NCBI RefSeq assembly: GCF_008831285.2
Contig: NC_045148.1
Location: 8,933,001-8,997,000 of the forward strand
Origin: Nymphaea colorata
Taxonomy: Eukaryota; Streptophyta; Magnoliopsida; Nymphaeales; Nymphaeaceae
Direction: 5' to 3'
DNA length: 64,000 nucleotides
Positions 1 to 12,987 of the stretch are shown here, piece by piece (position 1 is the first letter of the stretch; every line of letters starts with the position of its first letter). A program made the translations under genes and the position numbers. Below the pieces are notes generated by a model, which was not told the DNA's origin, ran no database searches, and saw only the letters and a list, made by a program, of their open reading frames with translations.

Positions 1-849
1 ATGGTGTATGGTCTATTCGATGATCCTGGGCGGGGAGAATTGGGTAGGAAGATCAATACCATTTCTTTTTTCTTCAAACCATATAAGGAAAAGGTCCATC
101 AATGATCATTTGACGATGGTAATAGTAACAATTTATTTCATGAGTTTACTTAAAAAATTATTGCATATTGTAATGTTTTAGAATCTGCTCCAATATTAAG
201 GGGATACTCATGGGATGATTTATTACACTCCCATAATGAAACGGCCCCTTATAAGCTGTTTGGCACTTAACATATTGTTACTGTTCAAAGAAGTGCTCCA
301 AAAATTAGGACAGATTCATAGAATCACTGGACAATAACAATTTTAAAACTTTTACTCTCATTTACATCATTTACATCATCATGTGATTCCTCGACTGGGG
401 CTTTGGATTTGACAAAGGAATATTGGTACGTCAACTGTGCTAGCCTTACTTGAAGGAGCATCTTTTGTGGGTATTGCTTCGCTATCTTTCTTTTATAGTA
501 GAAGATGATCAATCTTTTATCAAAAATAACTCCAACTAAAACATGATTTACATTAAATTAATGTTTATAAATACATTAGGATTTTCATGCCCGCCAGCTA
601 AATATACATTGGGCAACCAGCTTTCTGCTTACGTTAGACAATTTTGTCCTTCAAAATTGGAAAAAAAAAAACAATCAAAGAACTATAAATATAATTCTCG
701 GGGAAAACATGCCACCTAATCTTTTCATCCCCAATATTCTTTTCTCCATCTACAATGATATCACATGCAAAGGTACATAATAATATAATATGTCTGTTAG
801 CGTGATAATGACACGGCTGAAGATGATGAAGATGGTCATCCATCTCGTA

Positions 850-3800
850 TCAAACACTGTCCACCATCAATCTCAGTATACGCTCTGCAGGATAATCTCT
901 TCCCGAAAAACCATGACCATCTCCATGTTGATACATGAACTGTGCCATTCTTGCAAGATTCAGGGCACAATGTACAAGCGGGTGACTAGTGCCATTAGAA
1001 GTAGCTTCTGTGCATTCTTTATGGAGTTCTTTCCAAGCATTACTTAGAAGACCATCAACATAATGACGAGCAGCTTCCTCCGACACACCCTTCTCCCTCA
1101 TGTAACACTGTATACATTTGGGCACGTCGCCTCTCTCAATCTCATCCTGCAAGATGGAAATGAAATTGGCTTACTAAAGGAAAATCTCTAATAATTAATT
1201 CTTAGATCAAGACTAGGAAGGGCGGGTTTGAATGAATGAGAAAACTTTTCCTGACAAACAATTTATTTCTATTTCAATCATGGAGGAGTTATCTATTGCC
1301 GGATCTCTCAATTAAGCTATTTGATAGTTTTTGAAGGTGGATTTTAGTCCCCACTTGGACTGGGGTACTTTCTTTTAAGCTATTTCTCTTTTTTTTCTTT
1401 AGGATACTTGTTTCTTTTTTTAGGCCTTTTTGTTTTTTTTAGTCTTTTGGCTTAAAGCATGGACTTTACTATAGGTAGGACTTAATTTTCATCATATTGA
1501 TATCTCAAATTAATATATTCATGCGATTTCAGAGGCTTTCCAAACAAAAAGCCTTTTTCTTGAATTCATATCTAAATAAGATCAGGTTTTTCTTGCTATT
1601 GTTGAAATTATAATTAAATCAAAAAGGTACTAAGAAAATTAGAGATAAGAACCTTAGAAGTTGCAACATCATCATGAAGCCGCAGAATCCTGGAAGACAT
1701 CTTTATAAGGTTGGAAAAATGGTGTAGGTCCACGACAGCATCTTCCTTCATATCATGTTGCACAAAAAAATAAGCATGAACCAATATTTCAGGTCCTGAT
1801 ATGGAAACCCATGCATTATCCAAGTATTCTTCTACTGTGGGTGCATATCCATTATAAAACCACCTCGCTTCCACCAAATATGCCTTGCATAGATCAGCCC
1901 ACTGTATCATATGACGACTATTAATTTAATTATATTGTAGAGGATCTAAAAAAATAGCGCTGAAATATTATCATAAATTTTTGGCAAATTAGTATAAAAT
2001 ATGTCACTATTAAGAAAAGTAAATGTATATTTACCGCTCTTGTCAAGTAGCCTAGGATGTTGAGGCCTTTGTCCCGCATGAATTCGAAGGCAAATTGATT
2101 GGTTGTGTTATAAAGAGCTAGGAAACACATCCGCATGTACTGAGGAAGTTTATTTATGTATCCAATATCCCATCTGCAAAATTAGTAAATTCAGCAACTC
2201 AAGTTAAAATTAAAAGGATGAAACTTGAGAAAAGGAAACCGTAATGAAGGAAATGGTTGGGCGCTGCTCACTGCTCAGATCGGTCTTTTTTTTCATATAA
2301 ATATATACACAAGTTGATATAAACCAGAGAACATAAGTCTACAATTGTAATATAAAGATATCAATTTTTATCAGCTTCTTAGGTCCTAGTAAGTACTTGG
2401 CTTTCTTTACTTAATTAGTTGCTTAAGAGCCTCAGCAGGTTTCTCTTGCAAACATCAGTTTCTTCACATTAGTGTCAATTTATAACATTATCACAAATAT
2501 CCTTTAGTTTCCTCTCCCTAATCAATAAGTAAGAATATAAATTATGCCATAATCAAAATCCTATTTGTATAAACAAAATAGATAAAGCTTGATTTTTTAG
2601 AGAAAAAAAGAAATATTCAGTATCATTTAGTCGGCCGGCATTCAGTACTGATGTCCAAATGCTTATAACATGCCGAGAAGTAAAGTGAAGGCATGGAGGA
2701 ACTACCTGTCAACGGCCTCTGTGAACAGTTCTAGCTCATCAATTGTACCATACACATCATAAACATCATCGATAGTCGTGATGAGGCAATTGAGTTTTGT
2801 AAGGCCCTTTCTACAAACAGAGAAAAGAGGATTGAAGTTGACTCCTATGGTCCACACATAGTTCTCCATCAATCTGTCCCTCGAAAATTTCAAGTTCTCT
2901 GCCAACTCAAGGCCCCTCCACCACCTGGAGAAGATCAATTTTTACAAAAGATTGAATCAATAATTTTTCAAATTATATAAGTTTATTTTGATATACGTAT
3001 ACAAAAGAAATGCATCTACTGTTACCAAGTACCTTAACATCTCATTTATTTCTGCTTGGTACAAAGACTGCACATTATTGAAATCCAGCTTTGCCAGTCT
3101 GAGTAAACCAGAGTGGTGTCCAGGCATCCCTTCATAAAAATCTATGTAGCTCCTTGCTTCCGACCTAAGCATCCTTCTTGAAAGTGGAAGCTCCAAGGCA
3201 TGTGCTACCTGCTTCCCAAGGCTGGAATCTAAGTTCAGCATCTTGGCACTTTCCTTGAGGTAATAAGTTGTCAAGGTCATGGCCTCTTCCAATATCTTCT
3301 CCCCTTCGAATCCTAGATGTGAAGCTTCATACAGGCTCAGCAACCCCTTCACGTCTTCTGCAAGGATGTTCTTGAATTTCCCTGTTTCGTCCTTAAATAC
3401 TTTAAAAACATCTGTGACGATCCAAACAAGAAAAGGTCACGCTATGAACTCAAAAATTATTGAAAGTATGTTCCTTCAGGTTATAAACCAAGATGAATAT
3501 TTACCAGGGGAGGCAGGATAACCGTGTTGCCTCAGCAATCTGAATCTAAGAGATGCAGCATGGAGGTCTTCACATTCCTTTCTGTCTTCGAAAATGGAGT
3601 CCATTACAACTTTGATCTCCTTCTCAAAGTGATACGATACTCCTAACCTTTGGAGGGTATCCAAGAGCTCCATCTGAGCCACTGGCTCATGGCAAGCGTC
3701 CACCATTAATTGTTTCACGTCTTCTTTGATCTCCTCAGTGTTATCGCTTCCATGCTTGCCCTGCATTGATCTCTTTCGATTAAAGAAAACAAAGCGGCTC

Positions 3801-4400
3801 TAGAGTAATACGTATATGTCTATTAATATTTCTTAGACCATCTAAGCGTGAAGATGCATATATGCACGAATCCTCTAACAACTGAAACAACCGATCGTAA
3901 TCTTTGAATTAATTCTTTACCAATAGAATGAGGACAGGTGCTTGCTAAGGATGTCAATGTATCTGATTACAATCAGATATCGGACATGAATGTAAAAATC
4001 TGATTCAGACCATATTTCAATTTCAGATTTGACTTTTCTTCATTGTATTTGAATCCAAATTCAAAACTCAATATGCTAAAAAAGTATTTAGAGTTATGAA
4101 TATATTTTCTTCAAATCCAATCTGTTGACCAGCACAAATATGAAATCTTTATAAAGGTTTTATTTATTTTGTATAACAACAATTTACCTCGTGTGTGCTT
4201 CTTAATGAGAGGATGAGATCATCTTTCCACTGGCTTGGCCCATAATTCCCCGAGCGTCTTTGAACCGGTGCTTCTACAGCTTGAGGGCTAAGCTGGCATC
4301 TCCAAGACGCTTTCTTGCGAGCACTCAACCGTGCTGTTGCTCTCTTCGGCGTAGCCGAAGCACCCAGTATAGTCCACGGTGGTAATGACAAGGAGCTCAT
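850..4400 (-). CDS. TPS-b type terpene synthase (predicted plastid monoterpene synthase), 7 exons
   Basis: Spliced on the minus strand: 4188-4400, 3505-3772, 3033-3411, 2706-2924, 2035-2173, 1653-1901, 850-1146; all phases agree and give 587 aa with stop TGA at 850-852. Seven exons, including 219-, 139- and 249-bp internal ones, is the usual layout of angiosperm TPS-a/b genes. Residues 1-47 look like a plastid transit peptide (Ser/Ala/Arg-rich). The RRX8W motif (R48 R49 ... W58) marks cyclising monoterpene synthases. The alpha domain has RDR (302-304), DDVYD (339-343) for Mg-diphosphate binding, and an intact NSE/DTE site running D483 to E491 across the last exon junction. By family, the enzyme should ionise and cyclise geranyl diphosphate in plastids; the product cannot be read from sequence. 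An AG lies just 5' of the ATG, so a 5' UTR intron is possible. No frameshift or internal stop seen. Confidence 0.93.
3948..4130. mobile_element. MITE-like element in TPS intron 1
   Basis: The sequence begins with GGATGTCAATGTATCTGAT and ends with AAATCCAATCTGTTGACC, which are near inverse complements of each other. The same termini flank a longer element at 34988-35391. It is non-coding and sits wholly inside intron 1 of the terpene synthase, so it should not affect the protein. Confidence 0.55.
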
Positions 4401-4635
4401 GTTTCTGCAAATGCGACACTAACTATCGATCATTTTTGTTGAAAAACTAACATTGATTTTCATCACAAACAGTGAAGAATTATATGCATACACCGTAATA
4501 TGAATTGCGTGATATGATATGGAAGTTGGGGTGCTGACGATGAGAAGCTTCAACTACTCCTTGCTCGCAGTTCTCCTGACTTCTCCCTCGAGAATGGCGA
4601 TCGGTCGAATGAATGAATTTGGCGTTAGACAATGG

Positions 4636-4652
4636 TTCCCTATTTATTATAA
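4636..4652 (-). promoter_or_regulatory. Possible TATA region of the terpene synthase
   Basis: On the minus strand there is an A/T-rich block reading ATAATAAATAGGG about 240 bp upstream of the start codon. The distance would fit a leader interrupted by a short 5' UTR intron ending at the TTTGCAG directly before the ATG. It is a weak motif match and no transcript supports it. Confidence 0.25.
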
Positions 4653-4878
4653 GATGTGTCTCCACCTCTGGCAATTATTTGCATTAATCACATTTAGCGC
4701 GGTCTACAAATGTGGGCAATGTGTTCCGGACACGCTTATCCCTAGAGCAGATACAAATCTATTAACAATGTAAAAGAATGTCGCATCCAAAGACCGAAAG
4801 GAAGCCAGGCAGAAACTGTAAGCGTCCAAAGGAGACAAGAGAAGGATCGAAAGGGAACCCCGTGACAGGCGAAGATTC

Positions 4879-5207
4879 CTAAGAAGCAACATTACGAGCC
4901 ATTATTATTAAAAAAAATAAAAAAAGTTGACCCTCCTTTTCTGTCACGTTGGTCATGCAAAAAATTATATATATATATATATACTAAGAAGCAACATCAC
5001 GAGCCATTATTATTAAAAAAAATAAAAAAAGTTGACCCTTCCTTTTCTGTCGTGTTGGTCATGCAAAAAATGGCGTTCATATATATATATATATACTAAG
5101 AAGCAACATCACGAGCCATTATTATTAAAAAAATAAAAAAAGTTGACCCTTCCTTTTCTGTGACGTTGGTCATGCAAAATATATATATATATATATATAT
5201 ATTCGAC
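4879..5207. repeat. Three-copy tandem repeat with (AT)n tails
   Basis: Three head-to-tail copies of a roughly 105-112 bp unit start at 4879, 4984 and 5096. Each begins CTAAGAAGCAACAT and ends in an (AT)n run of varying length after GGTCATGCAAAA. Copies are nearly identical apart from small indels, so the array is young. It lies just upstream of the terpene synthase promoter region. Confidence 0.9.
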
Positions 5208-5209
5208 TT

Positions 5210-6513
5210 CAGCGAGATCCCAAACTAACGTTTTGAAAATCTGAGATCTGAGTATATATGATTGGAAACTTGATTGCGTGTAAAAGCCTGCTAAATTCAC
5301 CCGCCAATATCAATGTTTGGATATGGATTCGATTTCAAAAATTCTGGCCCAAGTCCAAGTCTACTTAAGTGAGATCCAATTAGGTCGTGGACCCGAACTG
5401 AGTCCGGGCCACTTATAATATCCCCAGCAGCAAGTTAATTTATTCACGTTAAGTAGTGTCAATGCAAGTATTCCTGGTAGTAGGTAAATTAAATGCAATT
5501 GTTAGGTGTTTAGAGCTTTTGGGATGCTATAATTTAACAATCCCCAGTAAGGCAGAGAATTGGCTTCGACCATCAATGACGGCCATAGAGATCTCAATTT
5601 AATTTTATCGGATGTTATTCAAGGGACCTTCAAATTGATTGGTGAGTTAATTAATATTTAGTAGGTCCTGCTAAAGCCGCCTGGCAACTTACTCAATTCC
5701 TGGGCATGAAAGGAATTGCAAATATAATAAATAAATAAATAAAGCTTTGGTGGGTAGCGGATGCCAAAAACGACCGCATTTAGGGCAAAATAATTGAATC
5801 CTGGGCTTCCAATATTGACCTACATGACAAGGTGGTGGAAATCTTTTAGAAGATGAGCAGAAAGCGGATTTGAAATTAAAATTTTTGGGATGCACCTTGG
5901 CTTTTACATCATGTGTAAAACAAGCGAAATTGAAAAGAAAATGAGAAAGGAAACAGAGGGAGTAACTTTTCCGTTGAATTTAAGGCTTAAAAAAAACTGT
6001 ACTTTTTGGGTTATAAAAATGTAAAATGTTTCATGTATATATTATGTGTGAATGATTACTCTGGTTATTTAAAGTTTTTAAGTCATCCAATAAAGATTAT
6101 CAATTTGAAGTACATGAATGGTATTAGAAAAACAATGAGAAAAATGTATGAATGATGAAGACATTCATCGACTATTTATCTTTGTTTTCCTCTTAATTGT
6201 TTATCATGATATCACGGTGTTGATTAGATTGTGGACTAAGACCCTTCACCTGTATGATTATGAGAAAAACAGTGAGAAAAGGATATGAATTAATATTATA
6301 TGACAAAAATGTTCATTATAAGAAAGTTAAATGGTAACTCTGGTTTTCCTAAGTTACCCAACCATCTAACTAAGGTTGTTTGGTCCAACACAATGGACAG
6401 TTAAGAGAAGAGAAAAATAAGGAAAATAAGGTGATTGGTATTTTTGTCATTTAATATTAGTTCACATTTTTTTTTTGTTTTTCTCTCACATTGGAGACTC
6501 TGGATGATGAAAG

Positions 6514-6548
<35 letters not shown>

Positions 6549-7016
6549 TGACTTTCAAATTTTCATGCTAACATAGCATTGAGAAAAGATATTTTGGTAT
6601 TGTTCGTCACATTTATAGTCCTAATATTCTCAAAATGTGACATCAAACATATTTTTCTAATTCATCTACGCTAAACAAAAGAGTAACTGTTTTGTCTTAA
6701 CAATACAATAATAATAATAGGAAATGAAACTTTTCTTTTATGCCAAAGAACGTTAAAAACATAATTTCTAATGCAGTATGTTTTCTTCATTTGACAAAGC
6801 TAATGTACACTAGGCATCCAAACTGAGTGCGTGCATTTGGGAGAAAACTTTCCTTAAAACTGGATCTGGAAGCCCACTCCCCGCAGATAAGGGGCTGGAA
6901 CTTTAGAATGATGGCTTTTTCTTGTTTGATGTATTGGTCAGAGGCAACATCAATGATCAAGCGGCAACTTCCACCAGCCGCTCACAGTTAAATGTGCAAT
7001 TGAAGCATTTAGAGTA
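5210..7016. other. Intergenic AT-rich sequence, no gene seen
   Basis: No coding region with sensible splicing or composition is visible here. An (AT)n microsatellite occupies about 6514-6545. The rest is unremarkable AT-rich sequence. Confidence 0.6.
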
Positions 7017-7017
7017 A

Positions 7018-7339
7018 GGGTGGGAGCCTGGCCCGGTAAAACCCCACCCGGGTTGGCCGGTCGGGCCCGAAACCCGGACCTGACCCGATAGTCGAAACCC
7101 GGGCTCCGGCCCAACTTGGCCGGACCTGTTTGATAATTTAAAAAATATATATTTTTAAATTTATAAAATAAATTTTATGATATATAATATATTTTTAATA
7201 ATAAAATATATATTATTAAATTAAAAATTAATTGAAAATATTTTTAATTATTATCGGTCGGATCGGGCCGGGTTGAACCAACCCGGGCCGCAACATTGAG
7301 CCCAACCGAGCTGGGTACCCTACCGGTGGCCCAGGCCTA
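7018..7339. repeat. Dispersed repeat with GC-rich ends and AT-rich core (copy 1)
   Basis: About 110 bp at the left and 80 bp at the right are rich in CCCGGG, GGCCCG and CCGG words and flank a core made almost only of A and T. The ends are roughly inverted (AGCCTGGCCCGGT at left; the complement of CCGGTGGCCCAGGCCT at right). A clear relative lies at 33516-33820. This architecture is seen in non-autonomous plant DNA elements; the superfamily is not assigned. Confidence 0.6.
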
Positions 7340-9021
7340 ATTTGGAGGGCATTTCGTAACAAGAACACTGCATTCTTTAGATAATTTTATTCAATGAATG
7401 TGTTCAACTTTGAGACACATTGATGAAACACGGTGTTTAAAAAAATGAGTGTTTATATTACCAAGCGCCATTTTAGAATGTCCTCATGTCCTGCCAACAT
7501 AGTGGCCTTCCACCGGGGATGAGGATAGGCCTCGCCGGAAAAGGATAAAGAGGTCACCTGAGTCAACAAGCTTATCAACCTAAAGATACATATTCAGCTG
7601 ATGTTTGGACATGACTCCTTTAGCTTAATCCCTTCATAAGCTTAGCTTGCAACAGTCGGAAAAAAACCAAGCTTGGCTCGACAACTACAGTTCATGGCAC
7701 GCATATAGATAATGATGGATCGTTATTCGGGTGAGCAAGGGAAGCATCCTACTGCCCCCGCGTTTGGCTGTATGAGATTTAAGGTGGAGAAAGTGTCCCC
7801 TTCAAGCCTCATTAACCCAAGAGTATAACTCCCATGGGAGTCGGACAATGTACCTTCAACTTGGTATCACATCACATTTCATTAACGCATCACATTCCAT
7901 TAACCCAAGAGATTAATGCCGGTGATTATGAATAAACTCGACTAGCTATTTGCCCCCTGAGGCAAATAGTTGTACAAACTTTCAAAAGTGAAATCAAATT
8001 AACGAATTCAAAATAAGTTCCTTTTTTCAACTTTGTTGCCACATCAAAACAAGGTTTTTATTCTGAAACGTTCATGGCCTCTTCAATAATTGAATCACCA
8101 AAGGATGGAATTCTAGAATGAACTCTTGCCGACCAGCTGTGATATACCCATTGGGGCAAAAATGGATACCAGCCGGACTGCTCGATCAGCTGTCCTGTGC
8201 CTATTGAAAATGGGCAACGATGGATGGCAGCCTGCCACATGTTATGCGCATTGAGGCTATGTAGATGTTCATACTGTCACGTAATATCAAATTAAATCAT
8301 TCAAATCAAGTAGTTTTCCAACTTTGTGGACACATCAGAACAAAGACGTACCAAGGATTTTACTCTGAAAGGTTCATGGCCATCACAATAACTGAAATCG
8401 ATCATTTGAATGATCTCACAGCTGCGGTAGACATTATTTTGACATCAAGAGATCTAGAGAGGAAATATAGCCCTTTCTCGCTGATCACCGCTTACAAGCA
8501 TCTCCAGTTTCACGCAAACAAAAAGCAGAATCAGAACTCGATGTCTTAATAGAACTGCGGTCTATATCATGGCAAGGTTGATCCAAAACTACCAGCTTTG
8601 AAGTTCTCCATTCAATTTGCTGCAGGAGTGGTTTGGTAGGAAGCCCAGAATTGCATAGAAGACCTCAAACGTAATCCACTTGGCAGATTCATCTAGAAAT
8701 AAACAATAGCACGGAAAATGGACGTGAAATACCATAAACTCGAAGGAAAAATAGAAACCGCTTGATGATTACAAGTCAAACAAATATATGGGAAAAGCTC
8801 TAACCCTCTTCAACAGCAAAAACTGGTCCGATCAATTTAGTTCACATGGAACTCCAGCCAGAAAAAATTGCAAAAGACATCGCAAGCTTTTCTCTATCTT
8901 GCTTTCCCAGGAGATTTTGTAGCTGCCCTCACTATACCACCAATGGATGGATCAAAAATGGTGGTCAACAAAACCAGACTAAAACATGTGTTCTTGATAT
9001 AGTTCCTACAGAGTCGCCAAC
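7340..9021. other. Intergenic, diverged duplicated sequence, no assured gene
   Basis: Two stretches about 300 bp apart (about 7995-8100 and 8290-8400) share ordered matches such as CAACTTTGT, CACATCA, ACAA and GTTCATGGCC, so this is an old duplication. A 94-codon plus-strand frame covers 8265-8549 but I recognise no family. The part next to 9021 is probably the 3' UTR of the downstream minus-strand gene. Confidence 0.4.
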
Positions 9022-12000
9022 TTAAATGAGATTCGCTCTTTTGAGAAACCTGATTGTTCTGCAATAGTAAGGCCATATTGACTCCACAAAATCTAGGTAC
9101 TGTTCTACCATCCATACTTCCAGTTCCTTTATTTTTGAGTTGACTAATGACCTGTAATCTAAATTTTTTATATCAACCACAGGTTGCCAAAAGGTTTCCC
9201 TCATCTTCGCTTTTAGTTTCCCTTCTTTTATATAACTGTACAGCCACAACAAGAATCCAGGTGCCCTCTTCAGTAGTAAGATTGCCTGCTTGAAGGTGAA
9301 AACATACAGAGAACAGAGTCCTTCCACCAGCTTAACATAGAGAAAGACAATGGCAGGTCCCAGTGTCCACAGAGGCGTAAGGTCCTTCACAACTTCTCCT
9401 CCATAGATGGCACTGACCGCTAAATAGAAAGGAACACTGCACATACAAAATGATTACATCAGTTCAACCACTTTCATGTGTTACCCTACATATATAAACT
9501 AGGTATGAGTACCAGGCAAAGTGAATGTTTGACTATAAAAAAAGAAGCAAGTCTCAGACTCTGAATCAATCATTTCAAACACTTAAGATTTCAACGAGAC
9601 CATTCAGTCAAATTATCGATTAGACACTAGTAACAGCATGATGCTGATGATATCCTACAGAACAACCAACTTAATTATGCTGAGGGTACCCTTTACCGTC
9701 TGCCTTAATCATTGGTAGTTCATTTTCTCTACATGCTCATTGCACATGGAAAAGCCAGAGTGTAGACTTGTCATCATCATGGTGCTTCATAGACATATAT
9801 ATGCTTGTCGTGCAAAGGAATTTTTCCAGTCTTTTTGTGCTCTGAGCTACCTTTTCTTCTTGTGTTATTTGTACCTTAACCAACCACAGACCAAGCTGCC
9901 TGTGTTTGTTCGTGATCTCATCTTCCCATAAAATGGGTACGCTACTTCCCATATGTATTTATTATATTCCTGAATGCAACTATGTCATCATGACTCAAAC
10001 TTGTCAGAACATTGATACAGACAAGGAGAACAATAATATATCATATTCGTTCAAAAGGAGAGGGAAGAACAACACAAATAGGAGAATGTAAAACCCACAA
10101 TATCACCAAGGGCAGTTTGATTGCAAGATCAAGTCCAAGGAAGGCTCTCAGTATGGCATTCAGAAGCTTTACAGCTGCTGTCTGAAGATGATCATGCTTG
10201 ACAGTGTCGCTTTCACTTTCATGTGGTCTTTCATTTACGATCTCATCTACTTGCTCAACAGGGCTGGATGACCACAACATCAACAACCACTTTGAGAATA
10301 TCCTCTGTTTGTCATGAGAACCTGCACTAGCCTCTTCTTTTTGTTGTGTCGCATATGAGAGCTGAACGGAAGAATTGGATGATCTGGAATCATCAGTCCT
10401 GATATCTGGTTCATCATTACTAGGGTTGCCTTTGAATGATGATACTCTGAATGGTTTCCTTGATGACAATAAGATGGGTCGGTTTCCAACGCTGCAGACA
10501 AAATCTGTGCATCAGTTACTACTAAAAACAGGCAAACAAAATAAAATAATTACATGGAATAAATCACATCATCATCAAGCTCATCAAAAACCTAGTATGC
10601 ATAGGCATGCGGGCGTGCATATTATTTACTCTTCCACATTCCATCTCATAAATGCTAGTCATTAGCGGCTATTATTAATACAATGCTAAAGAAGCAAACC
10701 ACTATTAGTGTTAGTTTAATGGAGCAACTTGCGTAGGGATGCAACTGATCTGAGACTCTGAACTGCCTAATGCTGTTGATGAAGATAGATAGTAGTTACA
10801 AGGATTCTGCAAATTAAATATGTGGGCAAATCTGTGATGGATACATGAACAAGCTCTAATCAGCAATAACCTCCATGCAATTTTACTAACAGGCAGTATA
10901 TCAAATTTACAATCTCATATGAAGAATCCTTCCAGCAACCTCAAAGTATTGATAATGAGAGGTCACAAGAATTTGGGATCACCCCAGCAGAAAGTGCTGA
11001 CCCCGCTTTGGAGGGAAGTTAGCCAGGTTCCATTGCTCATGATAGATCATTAGTTAGTTAATTTGAAGAGATACAGTAAACCAATCTGTACCATACAGAA
11101 AGACACAGCAATAACCACTTCAGACAAGGTGCTCTTTTATGGGACTAACTATTTGTTTCATAATGAGTAATTAAAAAAAACTAACCACCTATCCTTCACT
11201 CACTTTAATCATTGATCTCTTCTCCGTCCAAAATTACATGGCTGGATTGTTCATCAGTTCTAATAAGAGCTAGGACCTTTTGTCTGGGTGGAAGGAAGGT
11301 AAGGAAAAATTCTATGCTATGGAGAATACTTCCAGCAACCTCAAAGTGTTGATAATGAGAGGTCACAAGAATTTGGGATCACCCCAACAGAAAGTGCTGA
11401 CACCGCTTTGGAGGGAAGTTAGCCAGGTTCCATTGCTCATGATAGATCATTAGTTAGTTAATTTGAAGAGATACAGTAAACCAATCTGTACCATACAGAA
11501 AGACACAGCAATTACCACTTCAGACAAGGTGCTCTTTTATGGGACTAACTGTTTTGTTTCATAATGAGTAATTAAAAAAACTAATGACCTATCCTTCACT
11601 CACTTTAATCATTGATCTCTTCTCCGTCCAAAATTACATGGCTCGATTGTTCATCAGTTCTAATAAGAGCTAGGACCTTTTGTCTGGGTGGAAGGAAGGT
11701 AAGGAAAAGTTCTATGCTATGGAGTATGAATTATGAAGGTCTAAAAAATATTGCCATTTTCTCAAAATATCATGTCAAAAAAGAACCATAAGAAGAAAAA
11801 AAAAATGTGAATAAATTGCAATATTTTAAAAAAAAATCCAAGTCCAAAATATCATAATTTTTGTGTTTTTTGCAATATGTAAAAAAATATATACATATTC
11901 ATTTACTGTAACATTTTAATAACTACCTTGAATTTGGATCACTGTGCTTATAAGAAAAATAGTATAGAAACTCATAATTTCATAATTAATTCTTGAGATT

Positions 12001-12987
12001 TTTTCCAAGAAAAACAAGCTTTCTGATTATTGCCCAAAAAAACCTTGCTGATAAAAAGTAAGAACAATATTTACTACAATATGAGACCTGTGCTATCTTT
12101 TCTCTCCATCCCTCACCTCCAGTCCGCCACCACTGCTCCTTCTTCCTCGTTTCCTGTTTCTGCCCATGAAATGTTCCAGAACATAGAAAGAATGGGTAGC
12201 AAGTGAAAGGCACTTGGGATATGATAAGAAAGGAAGTGGAAAGGCAACAGAGATTCTTGAAAAACGCCCAGTTCTCATTGTTTTTTCTTCAATTCACTTA
12301 TTTGTATTTTCATATACACCCCCCCCCCCCCCCCCACACCCCACCCCACCCCCCCCCCAAAAAAAAAAAAAAAAAGCAGTAGATAGAGACTTTCTCTCTG
12401 TGCACATTGCTGGACTATGTAGTCTGTAACTATTTGGCTAGGAACTAGGGGATTAGCAGATTACTAGGATACATAAACTGTAACTTACTGCTAGGAAGCT
12501 AGCTGTACTGCACATTTTGGATTAACAGAGTATGCAGATTGGTCAAGAAGACACAGTTCTGTCATTGTGTATTCCACCCTCTTGAACGGGAAAGTGAGAG
12601 AGAGGGAGGTCCAACTGCAACACCAGTGAAAGAAGTAGTCCAACTACAACTTGAGCAAAGAGGCTTGCCCATAGTGATAAACCATGAAAATTAAAAAATA
12701 AATAAATAAATTGAGAAGATGTATAAATCTGCACAGGGAAAGCAAACAAAGAAAACTACTAAAAATCACTAATTTACAATTGGAGGCCTTGGTTATTAAA
12801 TAAACAAAGAAAAAACAACAATCGTTCACCTGAAAAGCAGACGATGCTTTGATTGGTTGTTTTGATTAATTCTACCAACCAAGCGGAGGGCCAAAGAAGG
12901 TTTTATCTTGACCGCTTTCGAGCATGGTAAAGACGATCTTGAAGTGCTGGTCGGAAAAGAATGCTGTAATACAGTTTCCAGACGCAT
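9022..12987 (-). CDS. EMB2759: EMB2759-like putative plastid membrane protein, 3 exons
   Basis: Exons on the minus strand: 12830-12987, 10099-10491, 9022-9436; phases 2 and 2 join cleanly to 321 aa. The start is the first ATG after an in-frame TGA ten codons upstream. Residues 1-52 (exon 1) are rich in Ser, Arg and Lys, like a plastid transit peptide. After a polar, Ser/Asp/Glu-rich middle come two hydrophobic segments (around IKLPLVIFVPFYLAVSAIYG and LWTLGPAIVFLYVKL). The tail ends with FVESIWPYYCRTIRFLKRA, which I remember as typical of Arabidopsis EMBRYO DEFECTIVE 2759; this rests on memory, not on a search. The biochemical function of that family is not known to me. The exon 2 donor reads ATATT|GTGGGT, a weak but GT-type site. 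Intron 1 (2.3 kb) holds a tandem duplication. Confidence 0.75.
10924..11727. repeat. 400-bp direct tandem duplication in intron 1 of the EMB2759-like gene
   Basis: About 400 bp beginning near 10924 (TCCAGCAACCTCAAAG at 10931) is repeated immediately at about 11324 (same word at 11331). The copies differ at only a few scattered bases and one indel, so the event is recent. It is wholly intronic. Confidence 0.93.
12317..12376. repeat. Poly-C / poly-A low-complexity tract
   Basis: A long C run broken by CACACCCCACCCCACC is followed directly by a long A run. Such a tract could form an i-motif or G-quadruplex on the two strands, or could be partly a sequencing or assembly artefact. It lies inside intron 1 of the EMB2759-like gene. 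Confidence 0.85.

Noticed and set aside
10041-10469. Starting the EMB2759-like protein inside exon 2
   Set aside because: That frame has a TTG, not ATG, at its apparent start; the reading frame continues upstream to an acceptor and joins in phase to a transit-peptide-like exon at 12830-12987.
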